Positions 35,588 to 49,100 of a DNA stretch of 64,000 bases are shown here, one piece after another. A model generated the notes under the pieces. That model saw nothing but the letters and a program-made list of their open reading frames with translations. It was not told the DNA's origin and ran no database searches. The number at the start of each line of letters is the position of its first letter. Position 1 is the first letter of the stretch. The stretch spans positions 263,001 through 327,000 of the forward strand of contig JAVYIG010000906.1 in assembly GCA_035222895.1 (NCBI GenBank), in the 5' to 3' direction. This DNA is from Strongylocentrotus droebachiensis. Taxonomy: Eukaryota > Echinodermata > Echinoidea > Camarodonta > Strongylocentrotidae. The translations under genes were made by a program, and so were the position numbers.

Positions 35588-37172
35588 CGCGAATAAGCGT
35601 AGGGTCCAGGGGGAGGAACCCCCGGAAGTTCTTGGGTTTTGGGCAATAAATTTTTGTCAGATGTGCATGCTCTTATACCCTAGTTGTGACACTGGCAGGT
35701 AACTAATTGGCGTGGGGTCCAGGGGCAGAGCCCCCGGAAGTTCATGGGTTTTGGGCAATAAATATCTGTCAGATGAGCATGCTTTTATACCTTATTTGGT
35801 GAAACTGGTAGGTCGCGTATTGGCATGGGGTCCAAGGAGGAGCCCCCGGAAGTTCGGAGGTTTTGAGCAATAAATAACTGTCAGATGAGCATGATTTTAT
35901 ACCTTAATTGTGACACTGGCAGGTCACGAATTTGCGTGGGGTCCAGGGGCGGAGCCCCCGAAAATTCCGGGGTTTTGGGCAATAAATTATTGTCAGATGA
36001 GCATGCTTTTGATACCTTATTTGGTGACAATGGTAGGTCGCCAATTGGCGTGGGGTCCAGGGTGCGGAGCTCCAAGAAGCCCAGGGGTTTTGGGCAATAA
36101 ATAACTGTCAGATGAGCATGCTTTTATACCTTATTTGGTGACACTGGTAGGTCGCGAATTGATGTGGGGTCCAGGGGGAAGAGCCCCCGGAAGTTCAGGG
36201 GTTTTGGGCGATAAATTATTGTCAGATGAGCATGCTTTTATACCCTAGTTGTGACACTGGCAGGTCACGAATTGGGGTTGGGTTCAGGGGCGGAGCCCCC
36301 GGAAGTTCATGGGTTTTGGGCAATAAATAACTGTCAGATGAGCATGCTTTTATACCTTATTTTGTGACACTGGTAGGTCGCGAATTGGCATGGGGTCCGG
36401 GGGCGAAGCCCCCAGAAGCTCAGGGGTTTTATACGTTAAATTATCGTCAGATGAGCATATTTTAAACCTTTTTTGTGACACTGGCAGGTCATGAATTGGC
36501 ATGGGGTCCGGGGGCGAAGCTCCCAGAAGCTCAGGGGTTTTTTACGTCAAATTATCGTCAGATGAGCATATTTTAAACCTTATTTGTGACACTGGGAGGT
36601 CGCGAATAAGCGTAGGGTCCAGGGGGAGGAACCCCCGGAAGTTCTTGGGTTTTGGGCAATAAATTTTTGTCAGATGTGCATGCTCTTATACCCTAGTTGT
36701 GACACTGGCAGGTAACTAATTGGCGTGGGGTCCAGGGGCAGAGCCCCCGGAAGTTCATGGGTTTTGGGCAATAAATAACTGTCAGATGAGCATGCTTTTA
36801 TACCTTATTTGGTGAAACTGGTAGGTCGCGTATTGGCATGGGGTCCAAGGAGGAGCCCCCGGAAGTTCGGAGGTTTTGAGCAATAAATAACTGTCAGATG
36901 AGCATGATTTTATACCTTAATTGTGACACTGGCAGGTCACGAATTTGCGTGGGGTCCAGGGGCGGAGCCCCCGAAAATTCCGGGGTTTTGGGCAATAAAT
37001 TATTGTCAGATGAGCATGCTTTTTATACCTTATTTGGTGACAATGGTAGGTCGCCAATTGGCGTGGGGTCCAGGGTGCGGAGCTCCAAGAAGCCCAGGGG
37101 TTTTGGGCAATAAATAACTGTCAGATGAGCATGCTTTTATACCTTATTTGGTGACACTGATAGGTCGCAAAT
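35577..37172 (+). repeat. 9-unit block (1,013 bp) and partial second copy
   Basis: About 35577-36160 matches 36590-37172 at an offset of 1,013 bp. Shared markers are GGAAGTTCTTGGG, GGTAACTAATTGGCG and GTTCGGAGGTTTTGAGC. Copy 2 then switches to the ACTGATAGGTCGCAAATTGG series known from 32.4 and 33.4 kb, so the exchange point lies near 37160. Confidence 0.82.
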
Positions 37173-38370
37173 TGGTGTGGGGTCCAGGGGGAAGAGCCCC
37201 TGGAAGTTCAGGGGTTTTGGGCGATTAATTGTAAGATGAGCATGCATTTATGTCCTAGTTGTGATACTGGCAGGTCACGAATTGGCGTGGGGTCCAGGGG
37301 CGAAGCCCCTTGAATTTCAGGGGTTTTGGGCAATAAATAACTGTCAGATGAGCATGCTTTTATACCTTATTTGGTGACTCTGGTAGGTCGCGAATAGGCG
37401 TGGGGTCCAGAGGCGGAGCCCCCGGAAGTTCAGAGAATTTGGGCAATAAATAACTGTCAGATGAGCATGCTTTTATACCTTATTTGGTGACACTGGTAGG
37501 TCGCGAATTGATGTGGGGTCCAGGGGGAAGAGCCCCCGGAAGTTCAAGGGTTTTGGGCAATAAATAACTGTCAGATGAGCATAATTTTATACCTTAATTG
37601 TGACACTGGTAGGTCGCGAATTGGCGTGGGGTCCAGGGGCGGAGCCCCCGGAAATTCAGGGGTTTTGGGCAATAAATTACTGTCAGATGAGCATGCTTTT
37701 ATACCTTATTTGGTGACACTGGTAGGTCGCGAATTGGCGTGGAGTCCAGAGGCGGAGCCCCCGGAAGTTCAGGGGTTTTGGGCAATAAATAACTGTCAGA
37801 TGAGCATGCTTTTATACCTTATTTGGTGACACTGGTAGGTCAGGAATTAGTGTGGGGTCCAGGGGGAAGAGCCCCCGGAAGTTCAGGGGTTTTGGGCGAT
37901 AAATTATTGTCAGATGAGCATGCTTTTATACCTTAGTTGTGACACTGGCAGGTTACGAATTTGCGTGGGGTCCAGGGGCGGAGCCCCCGGAAATTCAGGG
38001 GTTTTGGGCAATAAATTATTGTCAGATGAGCATGCTTTTTATACCTTATTTGGTGACAATGGTAGGTCGCCAATTAGCGTGGGGTCCAGAGTGCGGAGCC
38101 CCAAGAAGCCCAGGGGTTTTGGGCAATTAATAGCTGTCAGATGAGCATGATTTTCTACCTTATTTGGTGACACTAGTAGGTCTGGAATTGGTGTGGGGTC
38201 CAGGGGGAAGAGCCCCCGGAAGTTCAGGGGTTTTGGGCAATATATAACTGTCAGATGAGCATGATTTCATACCTTAGTTATGACACTGGCAGGTTACGAA
38301 TTTGCGTGGGGTCCAGGGGCGGAGCCCACAGAAATTCAGGGGTTTTGGGCAATAAATTATTGTCAGATGA
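37173..38370 (+). repeat. Mosaic segment linking two block families
   Basis: The left part (to about 37510) continues the copy of 32396-32772. From about 37545 the segment matches 41167 onward at an offset of 3,622 bp (32 units), with CATAATTTTATACC, TCAGGAATTAG and CATGATTTCATACC as shared markers. Only satellite units are present. Confidence 0.75.
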
Positions 38371-40866
38371 GCATGCTTTTTATACCTTATTTGGTGACAA
38401 TGGTAGGTCGCCAACTAGCGTGGGGTCCAGGGTGCGGAGCCCCAAGAAGCCCAGGGGTTTTGGGCAATAAATAACTGTCAGATGAGCATGCTTTTATATC
38501 CTAGTTGTGAAACTGGTAGGTCACGAATTAGTGTGGGGTCCAGGAGCGGAGCCCCCGGAAGTTCAGGGGTTTTGGGCAATAAATTTTTGTCAGATGTGCA
38601 TGCTCTTATACCCTAGTTGTGACACTGGCAGGTAACGAATTGGCGTGGGGTCCAGGGGCGGAGCCCCCGGAAGTTCATGGAATTTGGGCAATAAATAACT
38701 GTCAGATGAGCATGCTTTTTATACCTTATTTGGTGACAATGGTAGGTCGCCAATTGGCGTGGGGTCTAGGGTGCGGAGCCCCAAGAAGCCCAGGGGTTTT
38801 GGGCAATAAATAACTGTCAGATGAGCATGATTTTATACCTTAATTGTGACACTGGTAGGTCGCGAATTGGCGTGGGGTCCAGGGGGAAGAGCCCCCGGAA
38901 GTTCAGGGGTTTTGGGCGATAAATTATTGTAAGATGAGCATGCTTTTTTTGCCCTAGTTTTGACACTGGCAGGTCACGAATTGGCGTGGGGTCCAGGGGC
39001 GGAGCCCCCGGAAATTCAGGGGTTTTGGGCAATAAATTACTGTCAGATGAGCATGCTTTTTATACCTTATTTGGTGACAATGGTAGGTCGCCAATTAGCG
39101 TGGGGTCCAGAGTGCGGATCCCCAAGAAGCCCAGGGGTTTTGGGCAATTAATAACTGTCAGATGAGCATGCTTTTATACCTTATTTGGTGACACTAGTAG
39201 GTCGCGAATTTGTGTAGGGTCCAGGGGGAAGAGCCCCCGGAAGTTCAGGGGTTTTGGGCAATAAATTATTGTAAGATGAGCATGCTTTTCTGCCCTAGTT
39301 TTGACACTGGCAGGTCACGAATCGGCGTGGGGTCCAGGGGCGGAGCCCCCGGAAATTCAGGGGTTTTGGGCAATAAATAACTGTCAGATGAGCATTCTTT
39401 TGTACCTTATTTGGTGACACTGGTAGGTCGCGAATGGGCGTGGGGTCCAAAGGCGGAGTCCCCGGAAGTTCAGGGGTTTTGGGCAATAAATAACTGTCAG
39501 ATGAGCATGCTTTTATACCTTATTTGGTGACACTGGTAGGTCGCGAATTAGTGTGGGGTCCAGGGGGAAGAGCCCCCGGAAGTTCAGGGGTTTTGGGCGA
39601 TAAATTATTGTCAGATGAGCATGCTTTTTATACCTTATTTGGTGACAATGGTAGGTCGCCAACTAGCGTGGGGTCCAGGGTGCGGAGCCCCAAGAAGCCC
39701 AGGGGTTTTGGGCAATAAATAACTGTCAGATGAGCATGCTTTTATATCCTAGTTGTGAAACTGGTAGGTCACGAATTAGTGTGGGGTCCAGGACCGGAGC
39801 CCCCGGAAGTTCAGGGGTTTTGGGCAATAAATTTTTGTCAGATGTGCATGCTCTTATACCCTAGTTGTGACACTGGCAGGTAACGAATTGGCGTGGGGTC
39901 CAGGGGCGGAGCCCCCGGAAGTTCATGGAATTTGGGCAATAAATAACTGTCAGATGAGCATGCTTTTTATACCTTATTTGGTGACAATGGTAGGTCGCCA
40001 ATTGGCGTGGGGTCTAGGGTGCGGAGCCCCAAGAAGCCCAGGGGTTTTGGGCAATAAATAACTGTCAGATGAGCATGATTTTATACCTTAATTGTGACAC
40101 TGGTAGGTCGCGAATTGGCGTGGGGTCCAGGGGGAAGAGCCCCCGGAAGTTCAGGGGTTTTGGGCGATAAATTATTGTAAGATGAGCATGCTTTTTTGCC
40201 CTAGTTTTGACACTGGCAGGTCACGAATTGGCGTGGGGTCCAGGGGCGGAGCCCCCGGAAATTCAGGGGTTTTGGGCAATAAATTACTGTCAGATGAGCA
40301 TGCTTTTTATACCTTATTTGGTGACAATGGTAGGTCGCCAATTAGCGTGGGGTCCAGAGTGCGGATCCCCAAGAAGCCCAGGGGTTTTGGGCAATTAATA
40401 ACTGTCAGATGAGCATGCTTTTATACCTTATTTGGTGACACTAGTAGGTCGCGAATTTGTGTAGGGTCCAGGGGGAAGAGCCCCCGGAAGTTCAGGGGTT
40501 TTGGGCAATAAATTATTGTAAGATGAGCATGCTTTTCTGCCCTAGTTTTGACACTGGCAGGTCACGAATCGGCGTGGGGTCCAGGGGCGGAGCCCCCGGA
40601 AATTCAGGGGTTTTGGGCAATAAATAACTGTCAGATGAGCATTCTTTTATACCTTATTTGGTGACACTGGTAGGTCGCGAATGGGCGTGGGGTCCAAAGG
40701 CGGAGTCCCCGGAAGTTCAGGGGTTTTGGGCAATAAATAACTGTCAGATGAGCATGCTTTTATACCTTATTTGGTGACACTGGTAGGTCGCGAATTAGTG
40801 TGGGGTCCAGGGGGAAGAGCCCCCGGAAGTTCAGGGGTTTTGGGCGATAAATTATTGTCAGATGAG
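38371..40866 (+). repeat. 11-unit tandem pair (about 1,247 bp)
   Basis: Bases 38371-39618 and 39619-40866 are direct tandem copies (offset 1,248 falling to 1,247 bp). Both carry GTGCGGATCCCCAAG, which creates a GGATCC site (near 39115 and 40362), and both carry GAATCGGCG. One small difference is CATGCTTTTTTTGCCC against CATGCTTTTTTGCCC. Confidence 0.88.
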
Positions 40867-41169
40867 CATGCTTTTATTCCCTAGTTGTGACACTTTCAGG
40901 TCACGAATTGGCGTGGGGTCCGGGGGCGGAGCACCCAGAAGCTCAGGGGTTTTATACGTTAAATTATCGTCAGATGAGCATATTTTAAACCTTTTTGTGA
41001 CACTGGCAGGTAATGAATTGGCATGGGGTCCGGGGGCGAAGCTCCTAGAAGCTCAGGGGTTTTATACGTCAAATTGTCGTCAGATGAGCATATTTTAAAC
41101 CTTATTTGTGACCCCGGGAGGTCGCGAATAAGCGTAGGGGTCCAGGGGGAGGAACCCCCGGAAGTTCAA

Positions 41170-44100
41170 GGGTTTTGGGCAATAAATAACTGTCAGATGA
41201 GCATAATTTTATACCTTAATTGTGACACTGGTAGGTCGCGAATTGGCGTGGGGACCAGGGGCGGAGCCCCCGGAAATTCAGGGGTTTTGGGCAATAAATT
41301 ACTGTCAGATGAGCATGCTTTTATACCTTATTTGGTGACACTGGTAGGTCGCGAATTGGCGTGGAGTCCAGAGGCGGAGCCCCCGGAAGTTCAGGGGTTT
41401 TGGGCAATAAATAACTGTCAGATGAGCATGCTTTTATACCTTATTTGGTGACACTGGTAGGTCAGGAATTAGTGTGGGGTCCAGGGGGAAGAGCCCCCGG
41501 AAGTTCAGGGGTTTTGGGCGATAAATTATTGTCAGATGAGCATGCTTTTATACCTTAGTTGTGACACTGGCAGGTTACGAATTTGCGTGGGGTCCAGGGG
41601 CGGAGCCCACGGAAATTCAGGGGTTTTGGGCAATAAATTATTGTCAGATGAGCATGCTTTTTATACCTTATTTGGTGACAATGGTAGGTCGCCAATTAGC
41701 GTGGGGTCCAGAGTGCGGAGCCCCAAGAAGCCCAGGGGTTTTGGGCAATTAATAGCTGTCAGATGAGCATGATTTTTTACCTTATTTGGTGACACTAGTA
41801 GGTCGCGAATTGGTGTGGGGTCTAGGGGGAAGAGCCCCCGGAAGTTCAGGGGTTTTGGGCAATATATAACTGTCAGATGAGCATGATTTCATACCTTAGT
41901 TATGACACTGGCAGGTTACGAATTTGCGTGGGGTCCAGGGGCGGAGCCCCCGGAAATTCAGGGGTTTTGGGCAATAAATTATTGTCAGATGAGCATGCTT
42001 TTTATACCTTATTTGGTGACAATGGTAGGTCGCCAACTAGCGTGGGGTCCAGGGTGCGGAGCCCCAAGAAGCCCAGGGGTTTTGGGCAATAAATAACTGT
42101 CAGATGAGCATGCTTTTATATCCTAGTTGTGAAACTGGCAGGTCACTAATTAGTGTGGGGTCCAGGAGCGGAGCCCCCGGAAGTTCAGGGGTTTTGGGCA
42201 ATAAATTTTTGTCAGATGTGCATGCTCTTATACCCTAGTTGTGACACTGGCAGGTAACGAATTGGCGTGGGGTCCAGGGGCGGAGCCCCTGGAAGTTCAT
42301 GGAATTTGGGCAATAAATAACTGTCAGATGAGCATGCTTTTATACCTTATTTGGTGACACTGGTAGGTCGCGTATTGGCATGGGGTCCAAGGAGGAGCCC
42401 CCGGAAGTTCAGAGGTTTTGGGCAATAAATAACTGTCAGGTGAGCATGATTTTATACCTTAATTGTGACACTGGCAGGTCACGAATTTGCGTGGGGTCCA
42501 GGGGCGGAGCCCCCGAAAATTCAGGGGTTTTGGGGAATTAATTATTGTCAGATGAGCATGCTTTTTATACCTTATTTGGTGACAATGGTAGGTCGCCAAT
42601 TGGCGTGGGGTCTAGGGTGCGGAGCCCCAAGAAGCCCAGGGATTTTGGGCAATAAATAACTGTCAGATGAGCATTCTTTTATACCTTATTTGGTGACACT
42701 GGTCGGTCGCGAATAGGCGTTGGGTCCAGAGGCGGAGCCCCCGGAAGTTCAGAGGTTTTGGGCAATAAATAACTGTCAGATGAGCATGCTTTTATACCTT
42801 ATTTGGTGACACTGGTAGGTCGCGAATTGATGTGGGGTCCAGGGGGAAGAGCCCCCGGAAGTTCAGGGGTTTTGGGCGATAAATTATTGTCAGATGAGCA
42901 TGCTTTTATACCCTAGTTGTGACACTGGCAGGTCACGAATTGGGGTTGGGTTCAGGGGCGGAGCCCCCGGAAGTTCATGGGTTTTGGGCAATAAATAACT
43001 GTCAGATGATCATGCTTTTATACCTTATTTTGTGACACTGGTAGGTCGCGAATTGGCATGGGGTCCGGGGGCGAAGCCCCCAGAAGCTCAGGGGTTTTAT
43101 ACGTTAAATTATCGTCAGATGAGCATATTTTAAACCTTTTTTGTGACACTGGCAGGTCATGAATTGGCATGGGGTCCGGGGGCGAAGCTCCCAGAAGCTC
43201 AGGGGTTTTTTACGTACGTCAAATTATCGTCAGATGAGCATATTTTAAACCTTATTTGTGACACTGGGAGGTCGCGAATAAGCGTAGGGTCCAGGGGGAG
43301 GAACCCCCGGAAGTTCAGGGGTTTTGGGCAATAAATTACTGTCAGATGAGCATGCTCTTATATCCTAGTTGTGACACTGGCAGGTCACGAATTGGTGTGG
43401 GGTCCAGGGGCGGAGCCCCCGGAAGTTTAGGGGTTTTGGGCAATAAATTTTTGTCAGATGTGCATGCTCTTATACCCTAGTTGTGACACTGGCAGGTAAC
43501 GAATTGGCGTGGGGTCCAGGGGCAGAGCCCCCGGAAGTTCATGGGTTTTGGGCAATAAATAACTGTCAGATGAGCATGCTTTTATACCTTATTTGGTGAA
43601 ACTGGTAGGTCGCGTATTGGCATGGGGTCTAAGGAGGAGCCCCCGGAAGTTCAGAGGTTTTGGGCAATAAATAACTGTCGGATGAGCATGCTTTTATACC
43701 TTATTTGGTGACACTGGTAGGTCGCGAATTGGTGTGGGGTCTAGGGGGAAGAGCCCCTCTAAGTTCAGGGGTTTTGGGCAATAAATAACTGTCAGATGAG
43801 CATGCTTTTATACCCTAGTTGTGACACTGGCAGGTCACGAATTGGCGTTGGGTCCAGGGGGAAGAGCCCCCGGAAGTTCAGGGGTTTTGGGCGATAAATT
43901 ATTGTAAGATGAGCATGCTTTTTTGCCCTAGTTTTGACACTGGCAGGTCACGAATTGGCGTAGGGTCCAGGGGCGGAGCCCCCGGAAATTCAGGGGTTTT
44001 GGGCAATAAATTAATGTCAGTTGAGCATGCTTTTTATACCTTATTTGGTGACAATGGTAGGTCGCCAATTAGCGTGGGGACCAGAGTGCGGAGCCCCAAG

Positions 44101-46138
44101 AAGCCCAGGGGTTTTGGGCAATTAATAACTGTCAGATGAGCATGCTTTTATACCTTATTTGGTGACACTAGTAGGTCGCGAATTTGTGTAGGGTCCAGGG
44201 GGAAGAGCCCCCGGAAGTTCAGGGGTTTTGGGCAATAAATTATTGTAAGATGAGCATGCTTTTCTGCCCTAGTTTTGACACTGGCAGGTCACGAATCGGC
44301 GTGGGGTCCAGGGGCGGAGCCCCCGGAAATTCAGGGGTTTTGGGCAATAAATAACTGTCAGATGAGCATTCTTTTATACCTTATTTGGTGACACTGGTAG
44401 GTCGCGAATGGGCGTGGGGTCCAAAGGCGGAGTCCCCGGAAGTTCAGGGGTTTTGGGCAATAAATAACTGTCAGATGAGCATGCTTTTATACCTTATTTG
44501 GTGACACTGGTAGGTCGCGAATTAGTGTGGGGTCCAGGGGGAAGAGCCCCCGGAAGTTCAGGGGTTTCGGGCGATAAATTATTGTCAGATGAGCATGCTT
44601 TTATTCCCTAGTTGTGACACTGTCAGGTCACGAATTGGCGTGGGGTCCGGGGGCGGAGCACCCAGAAGCTCAGGGGTTTTATACGTTAAATTATCGTCAG
44701 ATGAGCATATTTTAAACCTTTTTGTGACACTGGCAGGTCATGAATTGGCATGGGGTCCGGGGGCGAAGCTCCTAGAAGCTCAGGGGTTTTATACGTCAAA
44801 TTGTCGTCAGATGAGCATATTTTAAACCTTATTTGTGACCCCGGGAGGTCGCGAATAAGCGTAGGGGTCCAGGGGGAGGAACCCCGGAAGTTCAAGGGTT
44901 TTGGGCAATAAATAACTGTCAGATGAGCATAATTTTATACCTTAATTGTGACACTGGTAGGTCGCGAATTGGCGTGGGGTCCAGGGGCGGAGCCCCCGGA
45001 AATTCAGGGGTTTTGGGCAATAAATTACTGTCAGATGAGCATGCTTTTATACCTTATTTGGTGACACTGGTAGGTCGCGAATTGGCGTGGAGTCCAGAGG
45101 CGGAGCCCCCGGAAGTTCAGGGGTTTTGGGCAATAAATAACTGTCAGATGAGCATGCTTTTATACCTTATTTGGTGACACTGGTAGGTCAGGAATTAGTG
45201 TGGGGTCCAGGGGGAAGAGCCCCCGGAAGTTCAGGGGTTTTGGGCGATAAATTATTGTCAGATGAGCATGCTTTTATACCTTAGTTGTGACACTGGCAGG
45301 TTACGAATTTGCGTGGGGTCCAGGGGCGGAGCCCACGGAAATTCAGGGGTTTTGGGCAATAAATTATTGTCAGATGAGCATGCTTTTTATACCTTATTTG
45401 GTGACAATGGTAGGTCGCCAATTAGCGTGGGGTCCAGAGTGCGGAGCCCCAAGAAGCCCAGGGGTTTTGGGCAATTAATAGCTGTCAGATGAGCATGATT
45501 TTTTACCTTATTTGGTGACACTAGTAGGTCGCGAATTGGTGTGGGGTCCAGGGGGAAGAGCCCCCGGAAGTTCAGGGGTTTTGGGCAATATATAACTGTC
45601 AGATGAGCATGATTTCATACCTTAGTTATGACACTGGCAGGTTACGAATTTGCGTGGGGTCCAGGGGCGGAGCCCCCGGAAATTCAGGGGTTTTGGGCAA
45701 TAAATTATTGTCAGATGAGCATGCTTTTTATACCTTATTTGGTTACAATGGTAGGTCGCCAACTAGCGTGGGGTCCAGGGTGCGGAGCCCCAAGAAGCCC
45801 AGGGGTTTTGGGCAATAAATAACTGTCAGATGAGCATGCTTTTATATCCTAGTTGTGAAACTGGCAGGTCACTAATTATTGTGGGGTCCAGGAGCGGAGC
45901 CCCCGGAAGTTCAGGGGTTTTGGGCAATAAATTTTTGTCAGATGTGCATGCTCTTATACCCTAGTTGTGACACTGGCAGGTAACGAATTGGCGTGGGGTC
46001 CAGGGGCGGAGCCCCTGGAAGTTCATGGAATTTGGGCAATAAATAACTGTCAGATGAGCATGCTTTTATACCTTATTTAGTGACACTGGTAGGTCGCGTA
46101 TTGGCATGGGGTCCAAGGAGGAGCCCCCGGAAGTTCAG
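41170..46138 (+). repeat. 44-unit block (4,969 bp), copy 1
   Basis: Matches 46139-51107 at a constant offset of 4,969 bp over the whole length. Rare markers recur at exactly this spacing: TACGTACGTC, a 4-bp expansion at 43211 and 48180; GGGGACCAGAGTGCGG near 44077 and 49046; and CAGTTGAGCATGC near 44018 and 48987. Within the copy, about 41170-42124 and 44896-45850 are themselves related (offset 3,726 bp, 33 units). Confidence 0.9.
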
Positions 46139-49100
46139 AGGTTTTGGGCAATAAATAACTGTCAGATGAGCATAATTTTATACCTTAATTGTGACACTGG
46201 TAGGTCGCGAATTGGCGTGGGGTCCAGGGGCGGAGCCCCCGGAAATTCAGGGGTTTTGGGCAATAAATTACTGTCAGATGAGCATGCTTTTATACCTTAT
46301 TTGGTGACACTGGTAGGTCGCGAATTGGCGTGGAGTCCAGAGGCGGAGCCCCCGGAAGTTCAGGGGTTTTGGGCAATAAATAACTGTCAGATGAGCATGC
46401 TTTTATACCTTATTTGGTGACACTGGTAGGTCAGGAATTAGTGTGGGGTCCAGGGGGAAGAGCCCCCGGAAGTTCAGGGGTTTTGGGCGATAAATTATTG
46501 TCAGATGAGCATGCTTTTATACCTTAGTTGTGACACTGGCAGGTTACGAATTTGCGTGGGGTCCAGGGGCGGAGCCCACGGAAGTTCATGGAATTTGGGC
46601 AATAAATTATTGTCAGATGAGCATGCTTTTTATACCTTATTTGGTGACAATGGTAGGTCGCCAATTAGCGTGGGGTCCAGAGTGCGGAGCCCCAAGAAGC
46701 CCAGGGGTTTTGGGCAATTAATAGCTGTCAGATGAGCATGATTTTTTACCTTATTTGGTGACACTAGTAGGTCGCGAATTGGTGTGGGGTCCAGGGGGAA
46801 GAGCCCCCGGAAGTTCAGGGGTTTTGGGCAATATATAACTGTCAGATGAGCATGATTTCATACCTTAGTTATGACACTGGCAGGTTACGAATTTGCGTGG
46901 GGTCCAGGGGCGGAGCCCCCGGAAATTCAGGGGTTTTGGGCAATAAATTATTGTCAGATGAGCATGCTTTTTATACCTTATTTGGTGACAATGGTAGGTC
47001 GCCAACTAGCGTGGGGTCCAGGGTGCGGAGCCCCAAGAAGCCCAGGGGTTTTGGGCAATAAATAACTGTCAGATGAGCATGCTTTTATATCCTAGTTGTG
47101 AAACTGGCAGGTCACTAATTAGTGTGGGGTCCAGGAGCGGAGCCCCCGGAAGTTCAGGGGTTTTGGGCAATAAATTTTTGTCAGATGTGCATGCTCTTAT
47201 ACCCTAGTTGTGACACTGGCAGGTAACGAATTGGCGTGGGGTCCAGGGGCGGAGCCCCTGGAAGTTCATGGAATTTGGGCAATAAATAACTGTCAGATGA
47301 GCATGCTTTTATACCTTATTTGGTGACACTGGTAGGTCGCGTATTGGCATGGGGTCCAAGGAGGAGCCCCCGGAAGTTCAGAGGTTTTGGGCAATAAATA
47401 ACTGTCAGGTGAGCATGATTTTATACCTTAATTGTGACACTGGCAGGTCACGAATTTGCGTGGGGTCCAGGGGCGGAGCCCCCGAAAATTCAGGGGTTTT
47501 GGGGAATTAATTATTGTCAGATGAGCATGCTTTTTATACCTTATTTGGTGACAATGGTAGGTCGCCAATTGGCGTGGGGTCTAGGGTGCGGAGCCCCAAG
47601 AAGCCCAGGGATTTTGGGCAATAAATAACTGTCAGATGAGCATTCTTTTATACCTTATTTGGTGACACTGGTCGGTCGCGAATAGGCGTTGGGTCAAGAG
47701 GCGGAGCCCCCGGAAGTTCAGAGGTTTTGGGCAATAAATAACTGTCAGATGAGCATGCTTTTATACCTTATTTGGTGACACTGGTAGGTCGCGAATTGAT
47801 GTGGGGTCCAGGGGGAAGAGCCCCCGGAAGTTCAGGGGTTTTGGGCGATAAATTATTGTCAGATGAGCATGCTTTTATACCCTAGTTGTGACACTGGCAG
47901 GTCACGAATTGGGGTTGGGTTCAGGGGCGGAGCCCCCGGAAGTTCATGGGTTTTGGGCAATAAATAACTGTCAGATGAGCATGCTTTTATACCTTATTTT
48001 GTGACACTGGTAGGTCGCGAATTGGCATGGGGTCCGGGGGCGAAGCCCCCAGAAGCTCAGGGGTTTTATACGTTAAATTATCGTCAGATGAGCATATTTT
48101 AAACCTTTTTTGTGACACTGGCAGGTCATGAATTGGCATGGGGTCCGGGGGCGAAGCTCCCAGAAGCTCAGGGGTTTTTTACGTACGTCAAATTATCGTC
48201 AGATGAGCATATTTTAAACCTTATTTGTGACACTGGGAGGTCGCGAATAAGCGTAGGGTCCAGGGGGAGGAACCCCCGGAAGTTCAGGGGTTTTGGGCAA
48301 TAAATTACTGTCAGATGAGCATGCTCTTATATCCTAGTCGTGACACTGGCAGGTCACGAATTGGTGTGGGGTCCAGGGGCGGAGCCCCCGGAAGTTTAGG
48401 GGTTTTGGGCAATAAATTTTTGTCAGATGTGCATGCTCTTATACCCTAGTTGTGACACTGGCAGGTAACGAATTGGCGTGGGGTCCAGGGGCAGAGCCCC
48501 CGGAAGTTCATGGGTTTTGGGCAATAAATAACTGTCAGATGAGCATGCTTTTATACCTTATTTGGTGAAACTGGTAGGTCGCGTATTGGCATGGGGTCTA
48601 AGGAGGAGCCCCCGGAAGTTCAGAGGTTTTGGGCAATAAATAACTGTCGGATGAGCATGCTTTTATACCTTATTTGGTGACACTGGTAGGTCGCGAATTG
48701 GTGTGGGGTCTAGGGGGAAGAGCCCCTCGAAGTTCAGGGGTTTTGGGCAATAAATAACTGTCAGATGAGCATGCTTTTATACCCTAGTTGTGACACTGGC
48801 AGGTCACGAATTGGCGTTGGGTCCAGGGGGAAGAGCCCCCGGAAGTTCAGGGGTTTTGGGCGATAAATTATTGTAAGATGAGCATGCTTTTTTGCCCTAG
48901 TTTTGACACTGGCAGGTCACGAATTGGCGTAGGGTCCAGGGGCGGAGCCCCCGGAAATTCAGGGGTTTTGGGCAATAAATTAATGTCAGTTGAGCATGCT
49001 TTTTATACCTTATTTGGTGACAATGGTAGGTCGCCAATTAGCGTGGGGACCAGAGTGCGGAGCCCCAAGAAGCCCAGGGGTTTTTGGCAATTAATAACTG

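Noticed and set aside
38941-38970. Microsatellite or poly(T) tract at CATGCTTTTTTTGCCC
   Set aside because: The T run varies from three to seven bases between units and is only ordinary length slippage within the satellite.
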